Shown here: positions 1 through 11,912 of the stretch, piece after piece
Layout: the number at the start of each line of letters is the position of its first letter
Position numbering within the stretch: the first letter of the stretch is position 1
Program-made: the position numbers and the translations under genes
NCBI GenBank assembly: GCA_963678705.1
Contig: OY783212.1
Coordinates: 1,922,001-1,986,000 of the forward strand
Length of the DNA stretch: 64,000 bases
Source of the DNA: Panorpa germanica
Taxonomy: Eukaryota > Arthropoda > Insecta > Mecoptera > Panorpidae
Reading direction: 5' to 3'
Notes under the pieces: generated by a model
The model's input: the letters and a program-made list of their open reading frames with translations, nothing else
Databases searched by the model: none
What the model was told of the DNA's origin: nothing

Positions 1-3000
1 TATTAATTAGACAAACTGCGTAGCGCCGCGCCCTTCTGTCATTTGTCATCTGATCGCCATTAATTGCAATTACCATTAACCTAAAAAGCATTTCTGCGTG
101 TACACAGTGTTTACAAAGTTTATCTATCTATTAAAGGTAATGGATATGATCAGTGGCGTACACTAGGGAATATCGTAACATATTCTCCCCTGTTTTACAT
201 TTAACTAATGTGTACTTTTACTAATTAACCGAAATAATTTACTCATTTGCTGTGCATAAGTCATATTAACTAGTACCTTTAAATTCACTGAAATTAAGTT
301 AAAAGCAGTATAACCATACAGCATACATTCCTTGCCTCGTAAATTTGCGGGGTCCTTCCAGTATTTACAGTTTTTAATACGCCCCCTGTTACATAATGTT
401 GTACACGTCACTGACCAAATATAATAAAAAGAGTAGGCGTTCAATGTTAAGAACCTTCAAACATCAATCTGTTCTAAAGCAAACACCTTTAAAAGGTGAA
501 CTAATGTGCGATATAAAGAGAAGAAGATACATGAGAAGTGCCGGCGTCAGCTGTCATTTATGTGTTATATAAACTAGGGAAATGGTTTATTAAACCCATA
601 CAAATACACTACGCTAGCTGTTAGTTGAACCTATTATAAACGATATAATATCAAGCTACAACTAACTAACTAAGTGATGTAAGCTTCAATGGAAAGGGGG
701 TGGAGTGTGTTCAACTAACAACTGCAAGTAACTTGAAAAGCGTGTTTCACACTACCTGTTTGTTTATGCAAGTTTTAATTTTTTAATGAATTTTAATATA
801 ATTTAAACACAGTTTCTATCAAATATGTAACATTCAGGAAATAATTACCATCGATTATCAATAAGGAAATTATAGCGACTGTTCTCAATGTATTGAAAAT
901 ATATGCAAAATATGTATTCATTATGTCAAGCACCTAGGATTTATGAAAGTCCGATACCTGTCGGCTGCAACGTGTCGCAATTAATGAATTATTTTCAGAA
1001 AATTAAGTATATCTGTAATTATATTAGTATCTTGTTTTATTGTGAATTACAGAATCAATCTGAAAGTAGTAGACTGTTTTCACTGGCACAACATTTCCTT
1101 ATCTTTTACACGTGTGCATTTTGAAGCATTGTACACAAGTTCACAACGCTTCATAAGCAACAAGTAAAAGTAAAAGGTGTCAATGGGGCTAGTGGGATTA
1201 TTTACATAGTTTTGAGTTAAGTAGATCACTGCCTAATAGATGTATAATTATATTTGGAATTTCATCATTTAAATAAGACTACACCTTAAAATAATATTGA
1301 AGACCCAGTCGTGGAATAAATACCATCCATTGGAAATGAATCCGAGCTCTAGCATATGCTTTCGATTATACCTACAAAAGGCATCAACTTTTACGATGTA
1401 AGTGAGTATAATAACTTAGTGTCGACAACACCACTACAGTCTCTGGGTTTCGGCTCGGTAACTCACTATACCATAGCGTGTTGATGTTATCAACTATTAA
1501 AATAAATTAAAACAAATTGCAGGAGATAAACAATAATAAAAATAGATTAAAAGAAATAAAGCATTTAATTCCATTAGTCCTGATAGACCCTTTCTTCGTC
1601 TTCTTCTCCTTCTTCTTCTTATAGATGAAATGCAATATTCATAATGGTTGGTCATCACCATTACTTAGCTTCAGAACTCACCACCACCCTCACTCAAACA
1701 TCCGCCATTTCTACGAATTTTATTATCAGCCTTTATGTTATCAGCGGTCCTCTTTTCTTGTCCCATGGTGTGACCTATGATGCCGCTCCTTTTTGCGGTA
1801 TACGAGTATGACGTACTTTCGACACCCTGACCAAAGACTCTCCTAATACACCCACCACCTACCCTCCCCTGAACTAAACCGATGTCGTGACCACAAAAGA
1901 GTTTTATAGGAGTGGTAAAAAGGTGTGGCGACGCTCCTGTTCATTAGCGTTATTATTTAATGTTAGAAAAATATATTATTACTACCCTCATTTTAAAATG
2001 TGTTTTCTCCTAGGAATAAACAACCCTGTAACCGCGGGATAGAATAAGGGAGGATTATATTATCATTTACATTATGTAGTCCATAAATCACAAAGTAATA
2101 CTACTCTATTGTTTTTAAAATTGAAAGTAATGTTGAATGGTACATAATTTATTACTTCTTGTAACAAAAATATATTGCAAAGTTGTTCTATCTAAAATAG
2201 AACAAAAAAAGAGGTACTTTTATTTAATTATTTTAAATATTATGTAGGTATTTTGTATGTTATTTCAATTTTTGTAGGTTGGTTAAAGAAAACATTTTTA
2301 ATACATTTTCCATTTTTAAATTCTACTTCATTTAACATTTCGTTTTATTTTTAAATATTTCATCATCTAAAGCCTTTTGAGCTTTTTCCTGTATAAACAG
2401 ATGACAGATCCTTAACACTCACACTCACTCCTACCTGATGGTTTCCTTCATCTTCTTGCGATTTCGTTGAATTTTAAACTAAAAAAGCTTTTCTACTTAA
2501 TCTATGATGGATTTGTCAAAAAATAGACACACCACATTTATTTATAAATATAGATTTAAAACGAAACCCAGTTCTTTGTATATACTAAATTTTGTTTAGA
2601 CAATTACGCTGAGACTTACCAGACCAAATAGTATTGGTAATAAAAATACTACTAAGTGTTAATGTTCTATTTTTGTGTTATTTACTATATTTGTATAACA
2701 CGGTTTTTCAATTATGCCACGTATGCACTGTCTCCTCTGGTACCAAAATGTTTCAATCACACCTATGTGATTCCATCCATGTTGAACATGGATCAATGAC
2801 GAATGTTATGAACCTACTATTGTTTGTTAAAATTCATTTTTAAAATTTTGCTATCGTTGAGTGAAATGTTTCTTCTTGGTAATCTCCTTAATAACGATTG
2901 TAACATGTTTAATAATAAAAGCAAGATCTATAACTGAAGAAGTAAGAAACCATAGTCTTCCGGGGAATTCCTCAATTAATTTGCATATTTGTTGTAGTAA

Positions 3001-3560
3001 CGGCTTTAAAATTTAATTAAAATAATTTTCTGCGATTTGTTTTGATGGTATTCCACTCATACAGCAATTATTCAAGAAATTAATGTCGTAAATAAATCTG
3101 AATAAAACAAAATTTAATCAGACATAATACTATTTTCTCACTCATTAAGCAGATTTGTTATGAGCTGTGTAATCTAATTACTCAAAACAGCTTTTGTAAA
3201 TTGTTTTCTTTATAAATATGAGTGTCTATGTACAAGTATTTAAACACGATTCTATCGCTTGTTCATGAAAGCTGAAGCGGTTAAAAAAGTCAGTACAATT
3301 GACAATTAGACAAATCATGAATACAAATGACAACGAGGATTGTGAAACAAAAATAGAGAGAAAGAAGGAGGCGGGGAAAAGAGGGAAGGGATAATGCCGC
3401 ATCGCAGTATTGTGTACTACTCCCAACAGTGAACAACGAAGTTTTATCCATTTATAATAACAAAACAACAGACGATTGTGTAAATATACTCTACTTCTCT
3501 TTATACTTCTATATACACATTGCTAAGCACGAGAGTTAATGCGAATAAATGTAAGGTATA

Positions 3561-3580
3561 ATTGTGTGACGTCACACAAT
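3561..3580. promoter_or_regulatory. Perfect 20 bp palindrome with a CRE core
   Basis: Both halves are exact reverse complements and the centre is TGACGTCA, the full CREB/ATF site. About 25 bp downstream lies a second short palindrome with an E-box. A CRE this well preserved in AT-rich intron-like DNA suggests an enhancer or alternative promoter, but no transcript evidence is visible. Confidence 0.45.
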
Positions 3581-3604
3581 CATAAACGTGACGGTGATGA
3601 TGGT

Positions 3605-3614
3605 GTCACGTGAC
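3605..3614. promoter_or_regulatory. E-box palindrome GTCACGTGAC
   Basis: This ten-base perfect palindrome contains CACGTG, the binding core of Myc/Max, USF, MITF or CLOCK-CYCLE type bHLH factors. It lies 25 bp after the CRE palindrome. Its function is inferred only from the motif. Confidence 0.35.
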
Positions 3615-6228
3615 TTGTTAAAACTCACACCAACTATACGCAGACACCCTATGTCGCCCACTGCCTCCTTTTTGATCTGATGTGCGTACACTCGTAGTGT
3701 AGAAACAACGGTTTCAAAGATTAGCATTGAACAAGCACCCTCTGATGATATGTATAAAAACGTGGTTTAATACATTGATAGAAATGACTTTTTACCACTG
3801 TATTACTGCATTACTTGCTAAAAGTCTCTTTCCAGTTACTTTAGCAGTTAATATAGTTTACCTCGTCGTCAGAAAAATGATGTTTGTTATATAAGTCGTA
3901 GACATATAAATTTTAAGTATACAATTGATATACACATTTTATCAATAAAATGTTCTATTTTTATCATGTTTAATTAACTATCAAAAATTTAATTGGCTAT
4001 TAAATAGGCTACGTGTGTGTTACATTGTGTGATGTAAGTGTTTCATTTCAAGTTAATCAACTAAATTGTTTATAACTAAACCATTTGATAAATACTAAAG
4101 TAAAGAGATTATTGCACAATGTATGTTATATGTTCATTTTCATACATAATACTGGCAAAACTCAATTCTGTTTTTGTTATTTAGATGTTGATGTTAAAAC
4201 CGCTGTATTTATTTAGCATATTCCACTTGTCAAATGCTACAGTTACACGCGGATATTTGTACATCCCATCAGAAATCCAACCGCAAGGGTGCGGCGTGGG
4301 GGTTCGCACGTCGAGGGTGGGGATGTAACAAAATACAAAACAACATTTAAATTGGACGCGTCAAATCATTATATTCCGAGGGTGGATATTTTGTACCGAT
4401 TTATTTCCTTTAGAGAAAAGTTATTTTATGTTTTATTTGAAGAAAATAATTTGCATGAATCAATATAATGTATTTTAAAAACAAATATTGAAAAATGTCA
4501 AAAAGGATATCATTTATTTACATTTAGTTAAATTTCCATTAAAAATTGTGTTCTTTGTCTTTAAAATCATGTAGTCAATTTCAATTAGATACTTTCTGGT
4601 AAAAGATTTGACCCTATAATATTCTCTACCTAATGCAAGCTAATCCAATTTAAAGGGCTTTTACAAAATATATTTCTTCTTTTTTTCGCTATAGTATGTC
4701 CCAAAACCATGATACTGCAAATGAAATAAAGTATCCATTCCAGACAAAACTGCTTTTCATAAGAAACAAGTAACAAATAAAACAACTAATATTGCCACTG
4801 TAAGAAAGGTTTCATAATTTCAGGGGCTTTAATTCATCGATTTTAATTTGAATTTATGATCAACTTTAATTGATACATATTTTGTCAATTGTATTTAATT
4901 GATACAATTGTTTTATTGTTTCACAATAAATGTTGTATTTATCACGTGTCATATAAGGAGTCAGCTTAATGGCATGTAAATTATATTTAATTTAAAATAT
5001 ATTAGCTAAAAATACAGAATAAAAAAATATGCTGGTCTCATATAAATGTCCTTTCGCTCTTATATTAATAATTTAAAAAATAAACATTTATTAATATATG
5101 TAACAATATATTAATAGTAATTATTGAATTCATGATTTGCATAATATTAACATTATTTTTTCGTAATAATTATAAAATGTGTAATACTAATAAAAAAAAG
5201 TAGTAGTCATCAAATCATTGAATGAAGGTCTGTGTGCTAGAGAATTTGATTTCTGTTATGCGTATAATAATTTGGAATGATTTATAAACTGTAAACATAC
5301 GTATTTTTAATTAATTTATTTAAAAAATATAGATTCATTGCCAAATTGCAACACATTAAGATTCTTGATTGTCTAATATCAAACCTTAAAATGTTATTAA
5401 TTAAGAAATTTTGTTTTTTATTGTGTATAAAATTATTTAATATATTAAATTCACGCATATACTTTTAAGGAAAAAAATAAGGAGTGATTTTAACACATTT
5501 TACAAAGTCTGAACCTGTAATGAGGTCACTGTTATCCTTGAAACGTGATTTGTTTGTTAAAAAAATAGAAACAAGCACTTGCTAGCATTTCTCACCACCT
5601 GTGAGTCATTGAGTTATTGCTTAAGAGGTAAATGCGACATTTTCACGCAATCAGTAGGACAGTAAATTACTGGAAAGACAAATTAACTTCTTTAATCAAG
5701 TAATTGTTTTTCTTATCAGATCACAAATGGTGGAATCGTTATAAATACATTTCATTAGAGTTGATTTTGTTACACTGGAAAGTGAAGAGGAAAAGTATTA
5801 ATTAAATATATTTTTACACTGGAAATTGATAAGGATCGTCCGTAATTTTCTTAGAACTAAAACATTTATATAAACTGAATAATCTATATTTCGACATTAC
5901 TACTTACTACCTTAAATCGAGCAACTTATAAGGTCTTTGAACGTCTGTTTATGTTATATTTTTTATTTTCATTTTTATTTTTATATGGAAGAATGCACAT
6001 CACTGCGCCTGCGTGTGTAATATAAATTGTGGATGTAATTTGTAATTGTAATTAAAAGTAATTACAATAAAAACCATATTTCTAAGCAAAACTAGTTATT
6101 TTGTTTATTAGTTCATTAACTTTTATCTTGTTAAATATTTTAGTTAAAATTGAAATGGATATTTGTTCAAAAGAATATAATATAAATTAAATTTCAATAT
6201 CATTATCATTTGATACGGTAATTTTAAA

Positions 6229-6238
6229 GTGACGTCAC
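6229..6238. promoter_or_regulatory. Second CRE, GTGACGTCAC
   Basis: This is a ten-base perfect palindrome with the TGACGTCA core in the same presumed pumilio intron. Its surroundings are AT-rich and featureless. Confidence 0.3.
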
Positions 6239-7954
6239 ATTTTTCAATTGAAATAAATTGTCTTCTAAGAAATTATATTTATGTTTTTATACATTCAATA
6301 TTTCAAATGATACAAAGAGTCATTTAATTTTTGACACAAGTCTTGTCTCTGTCGACCTTGTTGACAAATTCGGAAACTTGTTTTTTTAAGAGATCGTTGA
6401 CATTTTTGTTTTTTTTTGCGACGATTATTCTAATTATAATATGTCAGCTCTATTTAATTTTAATATTATTCTGAGTCAAACTTGAAGGTGCTAGCTTGTC
6501 AGATTTAACAATTTGCTCTGATTTAAATTACAAACTTTCTTTCCTTCCTATTCAAAGCAACTTTCTCTATACTTTGAGCTCTGGAACGCTGCGTACACAA
6601 GATTCATACAATGTTGTTCTTTATACTCATACAATTTATTTAAATTATTTTGTATTTTGTAAAGCGATATGGATTTTATTTAGTTTGTTACTCGATGTTA
6701 TTGGTGTTAATTTTTGGCTTTTATTTATCTTTTAAAAGGTTAAAGTAACCAATATAAGCCTAAAATAACATCAAAGGTAATAGAACAAGAATTGAATTAT
6801 TTTTGGTATATATTTCTCGGCTACATTTACAGTAAAAGTGCTTAAGTGGATACATATATCATATTTCCGATTGAAGAAATTTTTTTGAAATTTATCGGTA
6901 AAACAAAGTTTACAAATGAAATTATATTACAATATTGACGTCATGTTTATACCGTAGCATATATTTAAAAATATTATTTGTAAAAAACCAAAAAAGAAAC
7001 TGTTTCGTACCTTCTTATAATTATCGAATATTTAACAAATCGCAATTTCGGCGAATTTCTTGATATAATTATTAGTGACAGGACGCAATTATTCTGCAAT
7101 TATTCCTGTATATCTATGCATAAAAATATAGAGCAGAAAATAAATAATAAAAATATACTTTCTCCTATTCATATGCGTGGGTGTATGTAAGCCCTGCTAA
7201 TACCGTCTAATAAAATGTGAAAACATATCATATTTAATTGCTTGCGTTTGTAGGTATAATCAGGTCACTTCGCTCGGATTGATGCTTCTCTATAATTAGA
7301 AATTTGCTCTGAATTGTTTCTGGCAGTAATTTTCTTTTGTAATTAATTTTTTATTTTGTTTAAATTTATAAAATTGAAAAAAATATATATTGTTTTTAGT
7401 TTGTATATTCAAACATCATAACCTCAAAGAAAATTATCTTGCATTCCAAATATCAAATCTCTTATCTAAAATAATGTAAAAGAAATTTTTATGTTACATA
7501 TATGCAGTATGTATCAGAAGGATAAGTTCATTGACATTACAGTAGAAGTCAGAACATGACGAATTACAACCATACAATGATTCCTCTTGTTTCTTACTCC
7601 ATATCATTGATCATTCATTCACTGAGCTTCATCATCTAATAGCGTACAACAAAACGCAAAGAATTTTCTTCATATTCTTCAGAAAATATGAAACGACACG
7701 ATTTAATCAACTAAAATAGTAAGATGATTTTTAACGACATAGTAAAATCTTTTCCTCGCTCTGTTGGCTTCAACCGTGACTGTATATTCAGTCTATTGTT
7801 TGGTGGACAACTCAGTTGAATCATGATATAATAGTAAATAGTTTATATATGTATTACAATTATTATTACATTCCGTTGAGTGTACGCAGTAAGGTTCAAA
7901 ACACTTTGACCATGAAACTTAGAAACGTTAACTATAAGGTCGATGTACTTCGCT

Positions 7955-7974
7955 GGTTGGTTGGTTGGTTGGTT
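7955..7974 (+). repeat. GGTT microsatellite
   Basis: There are five perfect GGTT units, continuing into a degenerate G/T-rich tail up to about 7997. It sits about 470 bp upstream of the first visible pumilio exon. Confidence 0.8.
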
Positions 7975-8446
7975 GCCTGGTTGTTGTTGGTTTGTTAGGT
8001 TCCTCTTACTATCCACCACCTCGTACTTTGCTGTGAAAATGCAATCCACGACCTCAACATTGGGTTAGCTTCATCTGACTTTCAAATGCAATAAATTATT
8101 CCATGAAGATGACTACTTCGTACTTGCGGAAGTAACCTAACTAAAAGATAATATTTTATTTTATTTTATTCTGTTTTAAGTTAATAATGAAGTTATCTAT
8201 TGCAAATAAATGTGGTTAACTTTTGTTCTTATTAAGATATGTTGTTGTGGCTTGAGATTATTGCTTATAGGTGTTACATATAAGTAACAAAGAACTTGAT
8301 ATATAAGAATAAAGTTGCATCTAATATTGCTCACCTTACCTCACCATTACACTCCTTACTAATAAAACATTTGATTAAAAATCAACATATATACATATAT
8401 TTTGCAAAAAATTTACAGTTAATTAATAGTTACGTTTTTCTTACAG

Positions 8447-11400
8447 CAATTATTTAGATCGCAACAACCGCAATTAGCTGGAGCAGCTTCTGCAGCACCA
8501 GTAGCTGGGGCCGCAGCACCTTTACAACAATTACAAGTCCAACAACAATTTTTACAACAGGGTTATCAGCAAGCACCTTATGTAATAAACGCAGGTCAAG
8601 AAGGAAGCCCATATGTTGGTGCTTTAATTGCAGCAGGAGTTCCACAGTATTACGGAGTAGCACCATGGGTTTATCCTGCTGGATTATTACCGCAAACGGC
8701 AAGTGCTCAACCTCGAAGACCTCTTACACCATCACAGCAACCTGATCCACAAGTAAATAAACAATGCATTGTGTAATATTTTAGTATCATTTTTGTTTAA
8801 TGTTTTTAATTACTAAAATTCATTTTCTGTAATTTACAGCAGCAAGCTGTTCAAGGGCAATACCAAGTTATTCCAGCTTATTATGATCAAAGTGGATCTT
8901 TGGTTATGGGTGGTGGTGTTCGAAATGGAACACCAATGAGGCTAGTTAGTCCAGCTCCCGTATTGGTACCACCAGCGAGCAGACCTCCCCAACCTCCATC
9001 AGCACTTTATCCGACTGCACCTGTAGCGCCAGCGACGGCCCCGAGCATTTACACCAGCCAGAATGGAACCCCATTAGGAGGTATGAATTACAATTGTGTT
9101 ATTCTTAGTATTGCATGATACTTTTAAATTTAATTTTATTTGAATATCTTTTAATGTGGAATTAAATAATAATATTTATTATATTTCCTTAAGAATTTTT
9201 TTGTTATTTATTTGTTTATATAGTTAAATTATTTTTTTTACATTTTTGAAATATTATTGAATGATTGCTTTTACTTGACTTTACTGAGGACCTATTATCA
9301 TCAGCACATTTTAAGCGCAGTTGAATAGTGCTCTATTGTACATATTTATATATCATGTATATATTTAATTTAATAATGACATATTAACTCTACTAATATT
9401 CCGATAACATTAAAATTAATATGTTGTTAATTTGTTTCTTTGGGTATGGACTTATTTCTCATTACTAGGATTTAAAAACAAATATATTTAAGTGTTTCAA
9501 ATATAAATACATTTATTTTTGATGTTACTAATTATCATTAACAACTAACAATGGTCTAGGGGTTGGAACAGGAGCACTCTTCCCAGGGCTTCATGCACCT
9601 CAACCTTTCAGCGGGGGTCTCGGTACCCTAGGAAGTCCAGCTACACAATCAGGTAGATTGTGAATACCATTTATTTCATTATCCTAACAATGCTTATTAT
9701 TGTCATTTCATGTAAATATGTATATATATAGTCGAAATCACGATAGTGCGGCGGCGACTTATACTTAAAAGAGGTTATAAGAGCGGTATAAATCTATAAT
9801 ACGATAATGAATTTTATCTTATTCGTTTCTATAAACATTATAGAAAAATAAGTGAGTCAGTGGTTTTTAATTATATCGGCAGTTTATACTCCACAACTTG
9901 TTTTAAGTATGAGTCGCCATCGAACTCTCGTAATTTGAACTATACCGAGATGTAAATTTAATATATAATATATTATGCTTTCGATATTACAAGTATTAAT
10001 AATTAAACAGGTTTAGCACTTAATACGTCATCATTAACTGCACGCCGTGACTCCTTCGATCGCAACACCTCAGCATTCAGTCCATCTCTCGAGTACGGTG
10101 CTAGACCAAAATGGACTCAATCTTATGGTGCAGGCGCTTCTGCAAGTCCTCTGCCATTGGCACCATTGACACCTCCACCGCCATCACAAGGGCTGGGTGC
10201 ACTTGTTTCTAATAGAGCTCCAGGAGCAGAAGCCGCTAACAAATATAGACAAGTTGGCGTCAGTGCTCTCGCTCCAGGTTTGTATTTTTATTTATAGTTT
10301 CATAGACTACTTCTAAATAATGCTAAATTTAAATAATTTTTTTTAATAAGGTTTAACTACTGGAAATACGATATTTGGAAGTACGAGTTCAATATTCAGC
10401 AAATTAGCTGTACGGCCAAGCACTGGTGCTCCATTAGCACCATTGGAACGTCCACCAGGACGATCAAGGCTCTTGGAAGATTTTCGTAATCAACGGTATC
10501 CCAATCTGCAGTTACGAGAACTTACAAATCACATCGTTGAATTTTCTCAAGATCAACACGGTTCTCGATTTATTCAACAAAAGCTGGAGCGTGCAACCGT
10601 AGCTGAAAAACAACTTGTATTCAATGAAATCCTTGCGGCAGCTTATAACTTAATGACTGATGTCTTTGGAAACTATGTTATACAAAAGTTTTTTGAATTT
10701 GGAACTCAAGATCAGAAAAGTACATTAGCACAGAAGGTATATAAATATTTCAGAGTTTATTATTATGAATCACTTTGTTATATTGATTTATAAATGCTTA
10801 CTAATAACATTCATTCACAGGTACGGGGACATGTTCTTCCGCTAGCGTTACAGATGTATGGATGTCGCGTTATACAAAAAGCTCTGGAGAGTATCCCCCC
10901 GGAACAACAACAAGAAATAGTTCGAGAACTAGACGGTCATGTTTTGAAGTGTGTTAAAGATCAAAATGGAAATCATGTTGTTCAGAAATGTATTGAATGT
11001 GTAGAGCCTATGGCATTACAGGTAGATATTTAATGTTTATCGATATGCCTCGATAGAACAATTGATTGAAATCTCTTCCAATATTCTTTATTCATTAATG
11101 TCGCATTATTTTTATATGAATTAATTTATATGATATTAATTGTATTACCGAGGCATACGCTTTATAATAATTTTCTTGTAGAACCATTATTTATAAGCTA
11201 ATAATATTAATATTCGAGCAGTTCGTTATAAATGCCTTCTCCGGACAAGTGTATGGTTTAAGCACGCATCCTTATGGCTGCCGTGTAATTCAAAGAATTC
11301 TGGAACATTGTACTTCAGAACAAACAGCACCAATTTTAAGTGAACTTCATGCACACACTGAACAATTAATTCAAGATCAATATGGAAATTACGTGATTCA

Positions 11401-11912
11401 ACACGTATTGGAACATGGAAAACCAGAAGATAAGGCGGTATTGATAGCTGGTGTTCGTGGGAAGGTTCTTGTGTTGTCGCAACATAAGTTCGCGTCAAAT
11501 GTTGTGGAGAAGTGTGTAACGCATGCAACAAGAGCTGAAAAGGCATTGTTGATTGAAGAAGTTTGCTCCTTTAATGACAAGTAAGAATTATTTTATACTC
11601 GATGTTAATATCTTTTTACATTTCATTTTAAATTGATGATTTTCTTTTATTTTCAGTTCTCTTCATGTTATGATGAAAGATCAATATGCTAACTACGTAG
11701 TGCAGAAAATGATTGATGTTTCAGAGCCGACTCAGCGTAAAGTATTAATGCACAAAATCAGACCCCACCTTAATTCATTACGTAAGTACACTTACGGAAA
11801 ACACATAATCGCTAAATTGGAGAAGTTCTTCATGAAAACAGCAAGCGCAATGTCAGCATTAGGGGGTTCTGAATTGGGACCTATTGGACCACCAACAAAT
11901 GGTGTTTTATAA
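8447..11912 (+). CDS. pum: Pumilio, 3' coding exons with the complete PUM-HD (5' partial)
   Basis: Pumilio is a cytoplasmic RNA-binding repressor of the PUF family. It binds UGUANAUA elements in 3' UTRs and recruits translational repressors and deadenylases. Exons read as 8447-8752, 8840-9080, 9561-9652, 10011-10277, 10351-10736, 10821-11021, 11222-11580 and 11657-11912, with TAA at 11910-11912; about 700 residues are visible. The first exons encode a Gln/Ala/Pro-rich region with the Pumilio block [10 protein letters not shown] and then [10 protein letters not shown]. The RNA-binding domain starts in the exon at 10351 and shows all eight repeats. Their base-reading residues, in order, are SRFIQ, NYVIQ, CRVIQ, NHVVQ, CRVIQ, NYVIQ, SNVVE and NYVVQ, the canonical set. 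The tail ends [11 protein letters not shown], as in Drosophila Pumilio. The start codon and N-terminal exons lie outside the window. Boundaries could be off by a base or so, especially in the small exon at 9561. Confidence 0.95.
9727..9944. mobile_element. MITE with about 45 bp imperfect terminal inverted repeats, in a pumilio intron
   Basis: The left end, from TATAGTCGAAATC, matches the reverse complement of the right end, which closes in TTTGAACTATA. Shared inner blocks include GGCGACT and ATACTTAAAA. TA dinucleotides flank both ends, as expected for Tc1/mariner-type insertions. No coding capacity. A related copy in the opposite orientation lies at about 61030-61256, which supports mobility. 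It sits between the pumilio exons ending at 9652 and starting at 10011. Confidence 0.7.

Larger units (their letters stand above)
1..8446. other. Non-coding stretch upstream of the first visible pumilio exon
   Basis: I see no exon with coding character on either strand. The open frames here are short, low in complexity and lack family features. Because the exon at 8447 begins in mid-protein, this stretch is most likely intron of pumilio, which has very long introns in other insects. It holds a CRE-type palindrome at 3561, a second CRE at 6229, a pyrimidine-rich tract near 1590-1620, a GGTT microsatellite at 7955 and a short GC-richer island around 4250-4330. An upstream exon or alternative promoter could be hidden here. 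Confidence 0.5.

Noticed and set aside
7816-8049. Open frames on both strands over the GGTT repeat
   Set aside because: They are produced by the microsatellite and lack coding features or splice sites joining them to pumilio.
11226-11546. 106-residue minus-strand open frame
   Set aside because: It is a shadow of the pumilio exon at 11222-11580, which is clearly coding on the plus strand.
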